A stretch of DNA of 64,000 nucleotides, from contig SCFE01000016.1 of the NCBI GenBank assembly GCA_004352715.1, forward strand, positions 1,847,106-1,911,105. The letters are read 5' to 3'. Of this stretch, positions 11,967 through 25,693 are shown piece by piece. The notes below the pieces were generated by a model that saw only the letters and a program-made list of their open reading frames with translations, was not told where the DNA came from and did no database searches. Position 1 is the stretch's first letter. Each line of letters begins with the position of its first letter. A program made the translations under genes and the position numbers. This DNA is from Hofstenia miamia (lineage: Eukaryota; Xenacoelomorpha; Acoela).

Positions 11967-14900
11967 TAGATAAAAAGATAGATAGATAGATAGATTTAGT
12001 TTTCCCAAATACATAATTGTTTACTTAAATTTTATAAATTTAAATATACAAACGTTTCTTAAACCTTTAGTCTATTTCTCTGTAATTTGAATACCAAAGA
12101 AACATAATAAATATGAATTATTTGTGCCTTCTATTTCAAAGCTTTTCAAACGATGACTTAGCATTTTAGCTGTTGCTCAAGACGAATATTCTAAATGTCA
12201 CTGTTATGATTCACTTGTAATGTATAGTAAAAGCCGTCTATGCCTCCAATTTTGTGTTTTCAATTATCAATGTCAACAACCACCAAAAAGTACAGGTCAT
12301 TAGTGGTTCAAAAATTTGTAATATATTTGATTCAATCATGTCTAATTTAATTGGAAAAACTTTTAATTCGGAAATTGCTATGAGACCTGCACATGCAAAA
12401 ATAGCTCTGAATTGAAAATGAAACAACGAAAATGAAACATCATCAGTTCGTTGTTAAAATAGAATTATACTTTTTATTGAAGTTTTGTCATATTGAGTCC
12501 AATAAGAGGTTTCGCTAATTATGATAGGCATTGAGATATTTTTATTGCTGCATGTATCGATGCTGGGAAAGTACCAAAAATATACATATCTTTGTTTGAA
12601 AACTTTCAGATATATTTCTGTAATATTCTAACACCTGAGAAAATGTATGAGCTTGAAATATATCCACATACGCTTTGCTTGTACTTGGAATTTGTATAAC
12701 ATACTCCGTTATCGTAAAATATGTAATTAAGGATTAATATAAAATGTGTGATTAATACTTGTTTAAAATGATTGATGACTTTTTAATTGATTTAAATATG
12801 TCAGTAAATATAATTTAGGTCCGATTGTTTTTGGTAGCTATGAAATTTTTCTTCATGCGTTTTCTAAAATTTTATTCAGGATATAGTGTATAGAGGGTTC
12901 ACTCTCACTTAGTCTCATGGTCTAATAGTAGTATAACTTCTACGTCACCCAAAATTATTTATAATATTCTGAATTTCCAAAATGCTAATTGGTCACTTTT
13001 GCTGATCCATAGCCCATTTGATCTATCAATGCTTAGAACGCATAATTTATTTGATACATCCACGAGTTAGCGATTCCGTGAAAGTTTGACCCATCTACTA
13101 CCGTTAACCCCGAATATAAAAACATCATACATATTATGCAGTAATGCATTCTATTTGCAGTGAAAATAACAAAACAAGGCAATTCCAAAATGGTGGAATA
13201 AGTATACAGTGTTACTAATTGTAATAACTTGCTAATGTGCTTCTGGTCTAACCAAACATTGACCCATTTGACATGCCAGTTTGACGTTTTGGCCAGTGAC
13301 CCATTAGCATCTTTCCTGAAACTATGATCCAAGTTTCTCTATATACCGTAAATATTTACAGTCCCAAAAAAAATTTACTGTGGTAAATCCCATAAAACTA
13401 GAAGTTCCCACAGAACCAGAGATTGACAATACAAATGTTGATGAAACGCGAGCAAAAGGAAAAACAAACTATTTTTGGTGAAACGGAAAAAATGTCATTG
13501 TTCAAATTGAATAAATTCTTTTACTTGGAGCCACCACCCAATTTTCCTGGATTTATAAACTGAATCCCGTTTGTCTGCGCAGATTTTAAAGGTTTCTCAA
13601 TTATAGGTTTGGCTAAGTTATTTTAAATTAATTGAATTTCAACAGATAATAGGCACCATGGAGTTTACGTACAATAACGGCATTTGGGGGCAATAAACAA
13701 TTTATTTCAATAAAATATCTCTGACTCCTTCATTTTTATACTTCATAGTATGGTATTTGAAATGCATCAACATACTTAAATTATGCAATAATATTCTTTT
13801 GTAGTATCAGTGCTTTGAGACAAATATCCGAGACTACTGGAATATAGCACTGACAGGATTCATTGTTATTAATTCCAAGCATCGCTGGCCGTTAATTACA
13901 GATGATAAAATGGCAAATAAGTTATCAATCACTCAAGAGTTTCAAAACATGTGAGTTTATTATTGTCAAGAAGGTTCTGGAATACTGTTATCAATAGAAT
14001 CTTTTGTTGGTAATACTTTTATATTTTAGTGAAATTTAAATTGTTCTGAATTGGTGGCGGAAGCGGGATGGCCATCATCCGTTATCAGGAATGAAGAATA
14101 AATCCAACACCTCTGAAATTATCACCCACTATTCTTCCACGTATAATTTTTCAAAACAAAAATATACTATCACTTGGCACTAAATCCCCACCTAATTCAG
14201 GTAATAAGTGTTATTTATGTGTAGTAAAAAGAAAGTGGTCTCGTTTCCTTCCCTCTCCTCAACATTTCTTAATGAAATTTATGTCAAAACACAGTCTAAA
14301 TTGTTGCAAAAGTTTTGCTAACTATAATCTTTTTTTTGTAATCCAATTATTTCTCTGTTTCAAATAGGTCTTTAATGCCAATTCACACTGTTTTTTGACA
14401 ATTTATCGTACGTTCTAGTTACCAGCAATTTTCTTATCACTCTTTAAGTTTGTCTCTATTTAGGTTCCACACAATTTTCTGGTCGCATTTGGACAAGTTT
14501 ATGATTAATTTTATAATACATTAGTTTCCCAATTATTGAGTTTTCCCTGCTCCCTTGATGGAAAAAGGAGTTTAAATTTTATTACTTTTCGAAAAGAAAC
14601 AATAACCTATACTGAATGTGCATGCTGTCATTTACCGATTGCATGAAAATTGGACGTCTGAACATGCAGTTTAATGTCTTATTAATTACTCTAAGTCATT
14701 CAATGTTTGTTTTAAGATTCAATAATTTATTGTGAATGATGGTATTCTAAAGAACTCACGTGCTTCAAACGAGAGAGCAATTAGACATTGAATATGAAAT
14801 AAAAAGCCATTATATGTTTAACATGAATTAATGATGGTTTTACAGTGTCCTTGATCTTAAAATTGAATTTATTGAAATTCCATGAATAATTGATTTTCCC

Positions 14901-17680
14901 ATTATAAATTAACCATGTTCCAGTTGAATTTGTTTACATTATTTTTGTTTTATAATTCTTTATAATTGAATTTTTCATAAATTTATTAAATTATAGCACA
15001 AAAAGAAAGTGCATTGCAATTCAAAGAACAAGCTATGCAATTATTCTTGTGGGGTGCGTTTTCGAAAATGTTGCTAATACTCAGACAAATTTTTAATATT
15101 TCTTTATTAGGCCTAAATTCAGTTGAAATCCAAAAGAGCTTAGCCTTACACTATAAAACGAATATATTACATTGACAAAATATTTAATTTTATAAAATCT
15201 AATAATAAAGCTAATTTTGCCATCAATTTCATAAAATTATGACCAATTGCGCAAAAAATGTACACAATCATTCGGACATTTTTTACCAACCAAACGCAAT
15301 GACTTTGATTAAAGTTCAAACCCAAGTGAAGTCACGAAAAACAGTTCCGCTCCCTTGAAACTTTAAATATAAATGAACAAAAAAAATATATTCTCAAATA
15401 ACCTTAAACATCAGGCTTGCCATTGTGTGTTGTGTAGGATTTTTGTATGCGTTGTGTACATCATTTCATGTTGTGTGAGGCAGAAAATTCCACAATTTTG
15501 TTATTAAACCAAAAAAGTTGGATCTTTATATTATATATATTTGATTATCAAACTCACAAACAACTAGTAGCAAGTAATCTTTATTTATGCCATGTAAATA
15601 ATAAAAGAAAAATGTCATTCATTAGGTTATTAATATGAATGTAACCTTACAATATCTTTCAAAAACAGCTGGTTAAAAATAGCTTTGCTGAATTTGTTAC
15701 ACAACTGTTTTCATTAACTTAAGAATTTCAGACAAATTCACAATTAATTTTGCAATTCCATAGTCTTAGGCAAAGCTTAATATATTTCTTTACTAAAGTT
15801 TTAGTAGAAATGTCAGTGCGCCTGGGCAACTATTGGTTTGGCTGTGCTTGAATTTTTGTCGAAGAGGTGGAAAATCCGATTTTTACAAACACATTTAAAT
15901 TCTTCCCTAGTGTTCAGTTAATACATTTATCTAACGCCCATGATTGCAAAAACGAACATAAACTACTTTATTTTCTGTCAAACGGAAATTCAAGTCCTGT
16001 CCGGGCACACATACGTAAATTATGGACGAACATGAAAGAGGAGATGATACTCTATTCAATGGTATTTTCAGATTTAAGATATTTGTATTGTTTAGTGAGT
16101 TGTGAGTGTTTCAATGTTTCTATAAAAGCATAACAAATTGTAAAACAATACTTGTGTTTCTTAGATTTAATAAATATGAGCTGGGATTTCAAGTTCATTA
16201 ATAGCTCTGACTAATCGGTTTATTTTCATAAATCGGTCAATCCGTCATCTTATAAAATTTTTTGACAATAAATTAGACATAATAAATGCTGCACATTAAA
16301 TTTTTCCTAAATATATTAGAGTTAATATGTAGTGTCCAGTGGGCTAAGGATATTTACTTAAGTGATTTTTGTAGGGTGAAGATGAAATCGCACTCCATTG
16401 GTTTCATGGATTTGTGGAACTCTAACTTCCATTACATAGGTGTTTACATAATTTTTCTATATTTCCTTATATATTATAAAAACCTCAGCTCGTATTTATA
16501 TTTCCATTTTTTAAATTAATGTAACCAAAACTACCTAGATTAAAGGGGCTTGTAGTTTATTACTTTGAGGTGTTGCGTTGTGCATGTTATGTTCACAATA
16601 GACTTTATATGTTGTGTTGTGTGAAAAAACTCACAAAACGGAAAGCCTAGCTTAACCATAGTTGCACTCGGTTTTGTTCACATTTTCAAACATTTTTCTC
16701 CATTAAAAATTTTGTAAACCCTGAGATATAAAAGCATGAATTAGTAAATCCGTTTCTATGTTATGATAAAATTTTTGCTAATAGTTATTCTTGCGCTTGA
16801 AAAATCGTGAAACTCTTAAATATTTATAAATGAAACATTCGATTTTTTATGAATTTCTCAAAAGTATTCAACACCCAGTGTTGAGATGACAATGCGATCT
16901 AAGCCATGAAAGGAAAATAGACCACCCGTGCACAATGCCAGAGACAACAGCGAGCAACAACTCCGACGGGCGCGGTTCGAGATTGCAATGATTGTAATTA
17001 TATCTGGGATAATTTGGATTAAAAGAATATCTTTTACATGATGCAACTGTGCATCAACAGTTTCATGAGTACCAAATATTTTTTGATGGTTTTGGAGTTT
17101 CTTCCTTAATATTTATTGCGCATCTTCGATGTTATTAATTTGAAATGATATTTAATGGAAAAACTTATAAATTGTGGAAATACTTGAACTTCCTCTAAGT
17201 AGCTTTCAAACTATCACCGTTATTATAACACATTTTTTTTTGTCAAATTTACAATGATTTTCATTGCAATGTGTTAACTTGCTCAATTTCAACATCTGGG
17301 AATTTCACAAAAATGTCAACTTTAATGTAAAAATATATTTTAAAATAAATCTTAGTTAATTCGATATGATTATACACACACTAAGATTTCTTCTTTAATT
17401 TCTAATGTGAATTATATATTCTGATTCATTGATAATTCAACAAAATACTAAACATCTATTTTTCTCTGTATTCTTTGCAAAATATTTGGTTTATTGCTTA
17501 AGATTTAGATAAATCCTTGGTAGGTTTTTGACTAACTAAATTTCATAAGTGCTGTCGTTACAATTTATCAAGTCAAGCTCATCAAAATATTGAATGGGTT
17601 TTCTGCTCTCAAAAATTTTTTATCAAGAATTCTAAATAACTTTATGTAAGTGCTATACATGTATTAAATTCAAAACAATT
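9374..17680. other. Non-coding AT-rich DNA
   Basis: No coding exons with convincing splice signals were seen. A GC-elevated patch lies at 16880-16990, and TGTTGTGTG-type low-complexity stretches lie at about 15420-15475 and 16565-16625. Confidence 0.65.
11929..11995. repeat. Compound (TA)n(GATA)n microsatellite
   Basis: TA run followed by GATA units with one A-rich interruption, the same arrangement as at 3.6 kb. Confidence 0.96.
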
Positions 17681-18960
17681 CACACCCAACTTGTTCTTGT
17701 GTTACGAGAAAAAAATATTCAAACAATAATTTTTGCATTTTTTTTATTCGCATGGTTGTACTTTTTCAAAAAATATATTTTTGAAAATTCCCTATTGAGC
17801 TATTTAAAAATCTACTGATACTATATTAGTAATTACTTTAATGTTAAAATGGAAAGAAAATAACTTTTGCTAAAACTCAACAAAATATGCGGTAAAGGCT
17901 GTATGTATTGGGAAATTTAAAATTTTTAGGAAGAGCCAGTGCTCGGGTCACTTAACTAAAATAGATAAGTAACATGATAGCCACCAGTCTACTATTATAC
18001 ATCTATAGCAAGGTTTGCAATTCGGACTAATTTTTTATGTCCTGAGATTGCATTTAATTTACTATCTATGACTTTTAGGTGTACACAATAGACCTAAGCT
18101 GTTCTAAGACTGCAACATGAAAATTTTTCTTAGTAGCATTTCTCAAAATTGTTAAAGTCAAATAAAATCGCAAATATATTTTACGATTTTAGATATAATA
18201 GACCTGTGTTTAGGAATGTGTTAGAACTATGTTATGTCTTAGTTATATCTCTTATAAACATTCTTTAATAACTCGATACATCATTTTAAATGTCTATCAA
18301 AATTGGAAATATTGTTGGAAGAATGTTGCTAATTTTGTACGTATTTTAAATATATTTATTGGAAATTAAGACAATTTCAACAGAAAAAAAATAAAAATAG
18401 TCAGCTTAGGATTGTTGAAATCCATAAAGTAGAATTCTGAGCTATATTCAAGTCGTTCTCATAAACCATGCATAGGTTATATCATGATAATCTACATTCA
18501 TTGTTGATACTAAGTTTGTAAGGACGTACGCAGAATTCTCCTCTCGAAATTGTGAAAAATATTGAAAAACTAAAACAAACTTTAAAAATGCATTTCACTA
18601 ACTTAGCTTTTTAAATTTTTTTAATTAGACAATAATAATCAATTTATAAAGAATTGCCCTCTTGCGTACACCACTATGTGTGTCGCCTAATGGGCTATAT
18701 CTGCCAACAAAAATCTACAACAAAGACATGTAATGAATTGGAAAAATTTGATCCGAAAATTTGGGTGAAATTGCTAAAAAAAATATAGCGGCTCATTTGT
18801 ATGTAATACCATGGTAGTAGAAGTACAATTTCTGAATAGCTCAATAGGAATTTTTTAAACATATTTTTTGAAAGAATAAACCCATGGAAATATGGAAATG
18901 CAAAAATTATTGTTTAGGTATTTTCTTTCTCTTGACTCTTCAACAGGTCGGATGTGGATT
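17681..18960. mobile_element. Region bounded by ~140 bp imperfect inverted repeats
   Basis: About 140 bp at 17681-17821 is matched in inverted orientation by about 18811-18960. Shared blocks include AAACAATAATTTTTGCATT, TTTCAAAAAATAT and CCTATTGAGCTATT, with small indels between. The ~1.28 kb span could be a non-autonomous transposon with long inverted ends or an inverted duplication with a spacer. No target duplication or coding sequence was found, and the two interior flanks are unlike each other. Confidence 0.6.
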
Positions 18961-21900
18961 GGATCCATCCTGATAATTTGTAATTAGTATGCCTTTTACC
19001 TTTTTAGGCCTAACTTGATTTAATTTCCAAAAATATAATTCCATTATTTTATGGAAATTATTTAATGAATAGCATTTTCATTATTTTAGTTTTTCAATAA
19101 TATTCAAATCAACTCTGAAAAATCTTCATGAAAAAAAATTGAAATAGAAATTTAAGGACGATATAATTCAAAGTTCATAATTAACAACAATCGCATGTCA
19201 GTGTTAATTTCTTATGTTAAACATTAAATTAATGAGTCAAAGTTTTTTTAAGAAACCTTAATCAATACTAAATATTTTTAAGCGTCCTTGTTTGAACTGA
19301 TCATATTAATATAGTTCATATAATTAAAGAAAATTGCATAGTATAATTTATGGCTGCCTTGAAGCAATTAAATTAAAAAATGAGAATTTTGTTTTCACAA
19401 TTCTTTGAAAGAAAAAATCAATTACACTCCGCGTTTCAGCGGAATTGACTAGGTTCACTTTTGCTGACACTAATTTCCTCCCAATCAAGCAACAGCTAAT
19501 TTATTTAGACAGTTTTTGTTCTCATAACAAGCGACAATTGCTAAATTAATAAACAATGGCATCAGAAATTAATTGAAATGATTTAATTTTTCTATAAAGT
19601 TGTTGAAGATCACTTTAATGGATAACAAATATAGTAAACACAATTTTAAACCTAATTCAAAACGTATAAACATTATTTTGAGATTTAAAAAATAATATTT
19701 AAGTATTATATTTTCAAAATTAGACTGTTATTTCAAAGGTTTTGTAATGACACTGTGAGAAAATTTGTGTCTCATGTTATTAAATATTTAATTAAGGTAT
19801 ACGTGTGCATGCACACGATCTTTTAAAATGTTTCAGATGAATGTTCTCATGCCTAGCTATAAAGCAGAAATATTCCTTAGGATATTTTTGGATAGTTATC
19901 AACGGGAAATTATGTTAATCTAAAAATATAATTAGTGAAGAATTGGTTTTGTCAAGCATATGTGACATCAGCAATTTTCAAAAAATTTTAAATATATTCT
20001 AAATTTAAATACAAATTTTTAAAATAATATTATATTCCAAACAGAGTTGTAACCGGGCCGGAATTGGGCCTAAATTATAATTAAGGAAGCCGGCAGGGAT
20101 TGTGCTTCAAAATCAGGCTTGGTCACAATTGATCTTTTAAAAACTAATAGCTATTTTGAGCTATTTATGACTAGCAATCATAATACGTTTATAGCATTTG
20201 TTTTTATCATATTTCTAAAGTTTTTGTAAAAATTTCAGCCTTGAGAACGTTTTATCTTTCAAAGTTTTGCTCTAGAGGTATTAGATGCCCCTTAACCAAA
20301 AAAATAAGGATCAATATTGTGGTAAACTGACGTTTTTGTTCCTGTTTGTACTCTAATATTATTTGATATTTTGAAATGATTTAATTACCAATATTTAATT
20401 TTGAAAGATATCGCCGTCACATAACCTCGTCTTATCAATAAGTCTCGTCTGCCTGATTCCAAATTGCGCATATTTGTTTTTTAAATTTTACGCTAAGCAA
20501 TTAATGTATATTTTAATAATGTTTTTAAAAACATAGGTTACGAGCTATTTGAAATTATGATAAATTTTGGAAATATTGTCCAAATGTATGTGAAAATATT
20601 AGTATTTGTGTAAAAAAATTATTGATGAGGCAAAATTAATATTGCATTCTATGAACCTGTAATCGATATCTCTGCTGGTCATTTTAATCTTGCGAACATA
20701 AACAAGTATTTATTTATTTAAATTGCTTTTAATCTTTGATTTACTGTGCCAAACAAAAAGAGAAAGAATATAATAATCTGGTGTAGTCCAAGACAAGGAA
20801 AATAAATTAGAAATCTGTTTTTCTAGCATGGTTTTCAAGGGATTAATAAATAATGCCGTCTTAAAATTAATGATTTCACTTAACTACGATCGATATAGCA
20901 ACATCAAAGCGCCTACATTTATTGAAAATTCTTTAGTGCAGTAAAATTAATTTTCCTAAATGCAACTGGCACAGATAGCCCAAGGAAGTGAATTTATACA
21001 TCGGCGAATTTCATGAGAAAATTGAATTGAAATCAAAAACTATGCAAATTATTTGCTTTGTTATGGAATAAAGTGAGATAAACAAAGTCCACTAAAACCT
21101 TAATTTGCTCTCTTAATATTGTTAGAGTATGCGTTTATTTATATATAAAGTGGTCATTAATAGCGAACATTCTCTCAAAAGAAATTGCATTGTTTAATGC
21201 TTGCATTAGTTGAAGGTATTATATCTCTAAGAGAATTAAATTCTAATACATTGATCTACATTTACCAATATACACAGTTGCCTAGGGCGCCAAATTTTTT
21301 TAAGTAAATTATTTGAAAAGACAATGGAAATGGACACACATAAATGTAAATGGGGTGGGCCATAGCCCACCGAATAATATGGTCTAAATAGTTGCAGTAT
21401 CGTTTTGCGAAAACGGAACGGAATACTGTTGGCTAGTGATATTTAGCAATTATAGAGTATCATCAAAAAATAATTTTAGCACATTTCTTATCCGGCCTTG
21501 GTAATACACATAAAGTGTGGAGTTTTATATGCGCAACTATCATCCAATTTTGGTTTTCCAGGCAATGTAATTTCTCTTTTGACACAAAACCATGCTACCA
21601 TTTATTAGAAATATATATTCAAATCACCTTTGGTGAATGTCGCCATTTTAGTGTACATGTTCATCCATTTCCACAGCTATTTTCAAATGGGAAATGAACA
21701 CAAGGCTAACAATTGGATAAGAATATGTTTATTAGCAAAATAATAAATTTTCCTGCAAAACACCTTGCCGTTTTTTTGATCTTAGAGATATTGTGCTATA
21801 AATAATCTAGCAATGGATGTATAAGCCAAATGATATTATGGAAAATATACCGATAAATGTACAATAAATATTTGGTGATTTCTTAATTAAATGAGTGCAT

Positions 21901-23002
21901 GGAGGCTAATCTATACTCGGAGTGGACAAGGGAAATTGATATTATAAAAATATCTACATGAACAAAAGTAACAAGTTTCTCAAATGTTTGCATAAAAATG
22001 TAAGTGAAGTTTGATGTGAAATAGATTTTTTAGGTTTTTTCTGTATAATTTTTCTTTGTTCTAGACTGCTTGGGAGTCGTGTGGGTTAAATCAACATTGC
22101 TTATAAATTTCTGAAAATTTAATCATTATGGGCTTCTATGTCCAGAGACAAAAATAGAACTAAAAAGTTTAGCAAACTTTGATATTCCTGATTAGCTCAT
22201 GCTTGTAAGTATGGAAAATATGCATTTGAATTCCAGCTGTACATACATTCTTATTTCCATAATAAATTGGAATTTGATCTTCAATTGTCTTCCATAAGAC
22301 TATAACTTTGTAAACATTCTACTCACTAATTGAATTTAAGTGTAACATGATCAATTAAAAAGGCAAATTCTCCTCCTGTTAAAATGATTTAAATATATGT
22401 TGATGTTTAATGAAGAGAGCTACAAAACCTCATGAATTTTTCAATGAATTTTAAATGCAAATTATTAAGAAATTTTGGAAACTTAATTACTTTTAAAACA
22501 AGATTTGGCTATTATATCGAAAACTGCTAATAACTGCACAGTGAAAATGATAAAAAATAATATTAAAAAAATGTTAAACTAACACATTCTTTACAGCAGA
22601 ATTAGTTTCAGCAGTCTTTGCAAAATCTTTCAGGTCAAGTTCCAATGAGCAGTTCTTTATGCCATCAGAATTTTAAATAGTTTGAGATTATCTGCCAAAA
22701 CGAAAAATTCTTATTGCTTTCTGAAGGGCACCACATTAAAAATATTTTTTTAAAAAGTAATTAAGCAATACTATTTTTTTAAGATTTGTTTTGCTTTGTT
22801 CTTAGTAATTCATTAATTAATTACTCAGTTATTTAAGATTTTTTAGGTCGCGAAATTTAAAATCACCCTATATATAGTTAAAGCCAAAAACTTTTATAAG
22901 CTAATGTTGAATTTTGTGAATATTCCAGTGTTATCCAAAATTAATTTCAAATATTTTTCACTGAGTAAAACCTTTGTATTTTTGGCAGCACATTTATAAT
23001 TT
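18961..23002. other. Non-coding AT-rich DNA
   Basis: Only a single transposon-end-like scrap (CAGAGTTGTAACCGGGCCGG at 20042-20061) and a GCC/GGC-flanked scrap at 21280-21295 stand out. No partner ends were found. Confidence 0.65.
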
Positions 23003-23118
23003 TCAGATAATTTTTTAATGAAATACACTTATATTAGAGTATAATTATAATATACTTCAATATAACACTAATTTTTATGCAATTTTTACAAATCTAGTGG
23101 AGTTTTAGCATAATTTTA

Positions 23119-23328
23119 AGGTGTAGTGTTTGTGAAACATCTGAATACATTCCTAAAAATGTGAATGGACTAAATTTTTACGCTGCATTTGATTGACTTC
23201 CTGAATTTAATGTACCATGCATTTTCATTGATATAGCTCCAAGGAGGTTCTTCGCAAGGATACTAGATAAAAACTACAATTCTGACTAAAAATAAAAAAA
23301 TGGAACTCACTTTGCAAACACTACACCT
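23119..23328. mobile_element. Small MITE-like element, copy 1
   Basis: The 14 bp sequence AGGTGTAGTGTTTG (23119-23132) is matched perfectly in inverted orientation at 23315-23328 (CAAACACTACACCT), enclosing 210 bp. No clear target duplication is visible (flanks TTTTA and AATAT). It has no coding content. It lies in the first copy of the tandem duplication. Confidence 0.55.
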
Positions 23329-23479
23329 AATATTAAAAATCAAAGTTATAGGATTATTTATAGTCAGATAATTTTTTAATGAAATACACTTATATTAGAG
23401 TATAATTATAATATACTTCAATATAACACTAATTTTTATGCAATTTTTACAAATCTAGTGGAGTTTTAGCATAATTTTA

Positions 23480-23690
23480 AGGTGTAGTGTTTGTGAAACA
23501 TCTGAATACATTCCTAAAAATGTGAATGGACTAAATTTTTACGCTGCATTTGATTGACTTCCTGAATTTAATGTACCATGCATTTTCATTGATATAGCTC
23601 CAAGGAGGTTCTTCGCAAGGATACTAGATAAAAACTACAATTCTGACTAAAAATAAAAAAAATGGAACTCACTTTGCAAACACTACACCT
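23480..23690. mobile_element. Small MITE-like element, copy 2
   Basis: Duplicate of the 23119-23328 element carried by the second tandem copy. The same perfect 14 bp inverted ends lie at 23480-23493 and 23677-23690. Confidence 0.55.
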
Positions 23691-25525
23691 AATATTAAAA
23701 ATCAAAGTTATAGGATTATTTATTGCAAAAATAATTTGTCGAGTTTGATTTGAGTAACTGAATACTGTTTTTCAAATTAATTTTGTAATTGCATGTCTTA
23801 TAGTATTATATTTTAACAAGTTACCTTTTTTCTTGCAGTAAGAGGGAACTGCAAGATTGTCCTGAGTTTAATAGTAGAATATGTAAATTTGTTCATTACC
23901 TGATTTCATAAATGATAAACATCTGCGTTGCAGGCACCAGTTTATCTCAATCTATCCAAATTTTGAAGGATTTATAGTTTCAATGTCTAGAATATTTATG
24001 TTCCATACCATAGCCTTAACACATTACTTAGCCCAAATTAGAATTGTTTCATTTAATTTTGTTTTTTGATACTTGGTATTAAACACTAACCAGATATTAT
24101 AATTTGAGAGTGAAGAATATGATTTCAAAAAACTGCATGACGTCATAATCAAGGTCTACAGTTTGAAATATATTTGAAATGGAAAATGTCAAGAAAAATG
24201 CCTTTAGTACGTTTGGTGTTTAAAGATTAATCTAGGTTCAAAAATGCTATAAGGTCAAATTATTAGATAAAGAACATTAAATACCATGTTTACAGGGAAG
24301 CTCAGCAGTGTACTATTAACTGTTGACATAGCTGCTTCCTAACATTGTTGAGAAATGTATTCTTGAGGGGGTACCACTTACAATACATAATTAATATAAT
24401 GATTATTATAGTAATAATGCAGTATTAATGGTAATCGTATTATTAATAATAATAATGATAATAAGAGTTAAAGCAAACTTATTGTTAAAATGTATATAAA
24501 AGTCTGCAAAATAGCACATGATAAAAATACTTACAAAACTTTTTGCATATGCATTTTTAATTAAAGAACAGTTTTAAAAATAATTCGACCATGCATTGAG
24601 ATTATTATCTATGCCCAATAATTTTTGTTTAGTCAATAAAAATTTTCCTTAAGGTTTTATAATTGTTCTCAAATTATATATCGATACTTAATTCATTCAA
24701 TAAGAATAAACATCTGTAAGAAAATGAATCTTGACGATTATTGATATTAAAAAGTGCTTTATTCCTTTTATTGATTTTGGTGTAATTATTAAGAAAACAA
24801 TGAACTCAATTCAAGAATAAATTTATGAAACATACATAGAGATTGATGCTGAATAATGTAACTCGGGGCTAAGATATGAGTTTATGATCTTAATTGCATT
24901 ATAGACTCATGTTTTTCAATACAATTTAGTGCTCTAAATGCCCAGTTAAATTTTTTTGATAGGGATGAACGTTTTTGCAATGTTATATTTTGAAATAGTA
25001 ATGAACATTAGTTAAATGGACTCAGCACAAATAAATTAATTAGTTCTACATGAAACGTGTTTCCTACAAATTCTACAAATATTTTAGTCCATATGCCATT
25101 TTTTCAATTTTTGGGAAAGGAAATTATCTAATTTTAAGTTATTGTCTATTAGTAAACCCAGGTAATTTACAAATGTGCCTTGAAAAATTTTAATTCAAGA
25201 AATAGCAAGTGAAGACAGACACAAACCAAGGAAGAATATTAGTAACTTTCAACCAATGCCTACTACCATATCTCGAAATGCCGGACAGTAAAATTTAAAA
25301 CTTTTCTTTAAACTTTTTCTCGAATCCCCCCCCCAAGTTACAGTGTTTTAATGATTTGCTTTTTAGGTGCCTTTCTTTGTTGTAAGTTTCCCTATGGAAA
25401 TTAAAACTTGGACATTGATTTTTTGTTAAGGAATAATTTACTTCATGAAAAAATTAAAAATTTAACAAATAATCTTGTAAAATACACATTAACGATCAAT
25501 TTTTGCAATATTTTGCAGTTTTTGA

Positions 25526-25693
25526 AAGGATTTCTTATGTAATTGAACACTTAACTTGATCAAAATGAAGGATTTCTTATGTAATTGAACACTTAACTTG
25601 ATCAAAATGAAGGATTTCTTATGTAATTGAACACTTAACTTGATCAAAATGAAGGATTTCTTATGTAACTGAACACTTAACTTGATCAAAATG
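25526..25693. repeat. 42 bp minisatellite, four copies
   Basis: Exactly four head-to-tail copies of a 42 bp unit starting AAGGATTTCTTATG. The fourth copy differs by one base (GTAACTG instead of GTAATTG). Because 42 is divisible by three, a minus-strand frame stays open through it and reads as a 14-residue repeat, but this is a by-product and not evidence of a gene. There are no unique spacers, so it is not CRISPR-like. Confidence 0.95.

Larger units (their letters stand above)
23003..23723. repeat. Near-identical ~360 bp tandem duplication (two copies)
   Basis: Copy 1 (23003-23361) and copy 2 (23364-23723) are in direct orientation. Reading both through, the only difference I see is one extra A in the poly-A tract of copy 2 (8 versus 7 A, near 23656). 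Each copy contains the same 210 bp MITE-like inverted-repeat segment. The near identity suggests a recent duplication or an assembly artefact from two haplotypes. Confidence 0.95.

Noticed and set aside
13033-13332. 99-codon minus-strand frame
   Set aside because: No recognisable domain, no good splice context, ordinary local composition. Likely chance.
16858-17046. Hydrophobic minus-strand frame over a GC-elevated patch
   Set aside because: Could suggest a membrane protein remnant, but no family motif or splice signals support it. Kept only as a GC-elevated patch.
20042-20061. Single transposon-like end CAGAGTTGTAACCGGGCCGG
   Set aside because: No inverted partner was found within several kilobases, so not called as an element.
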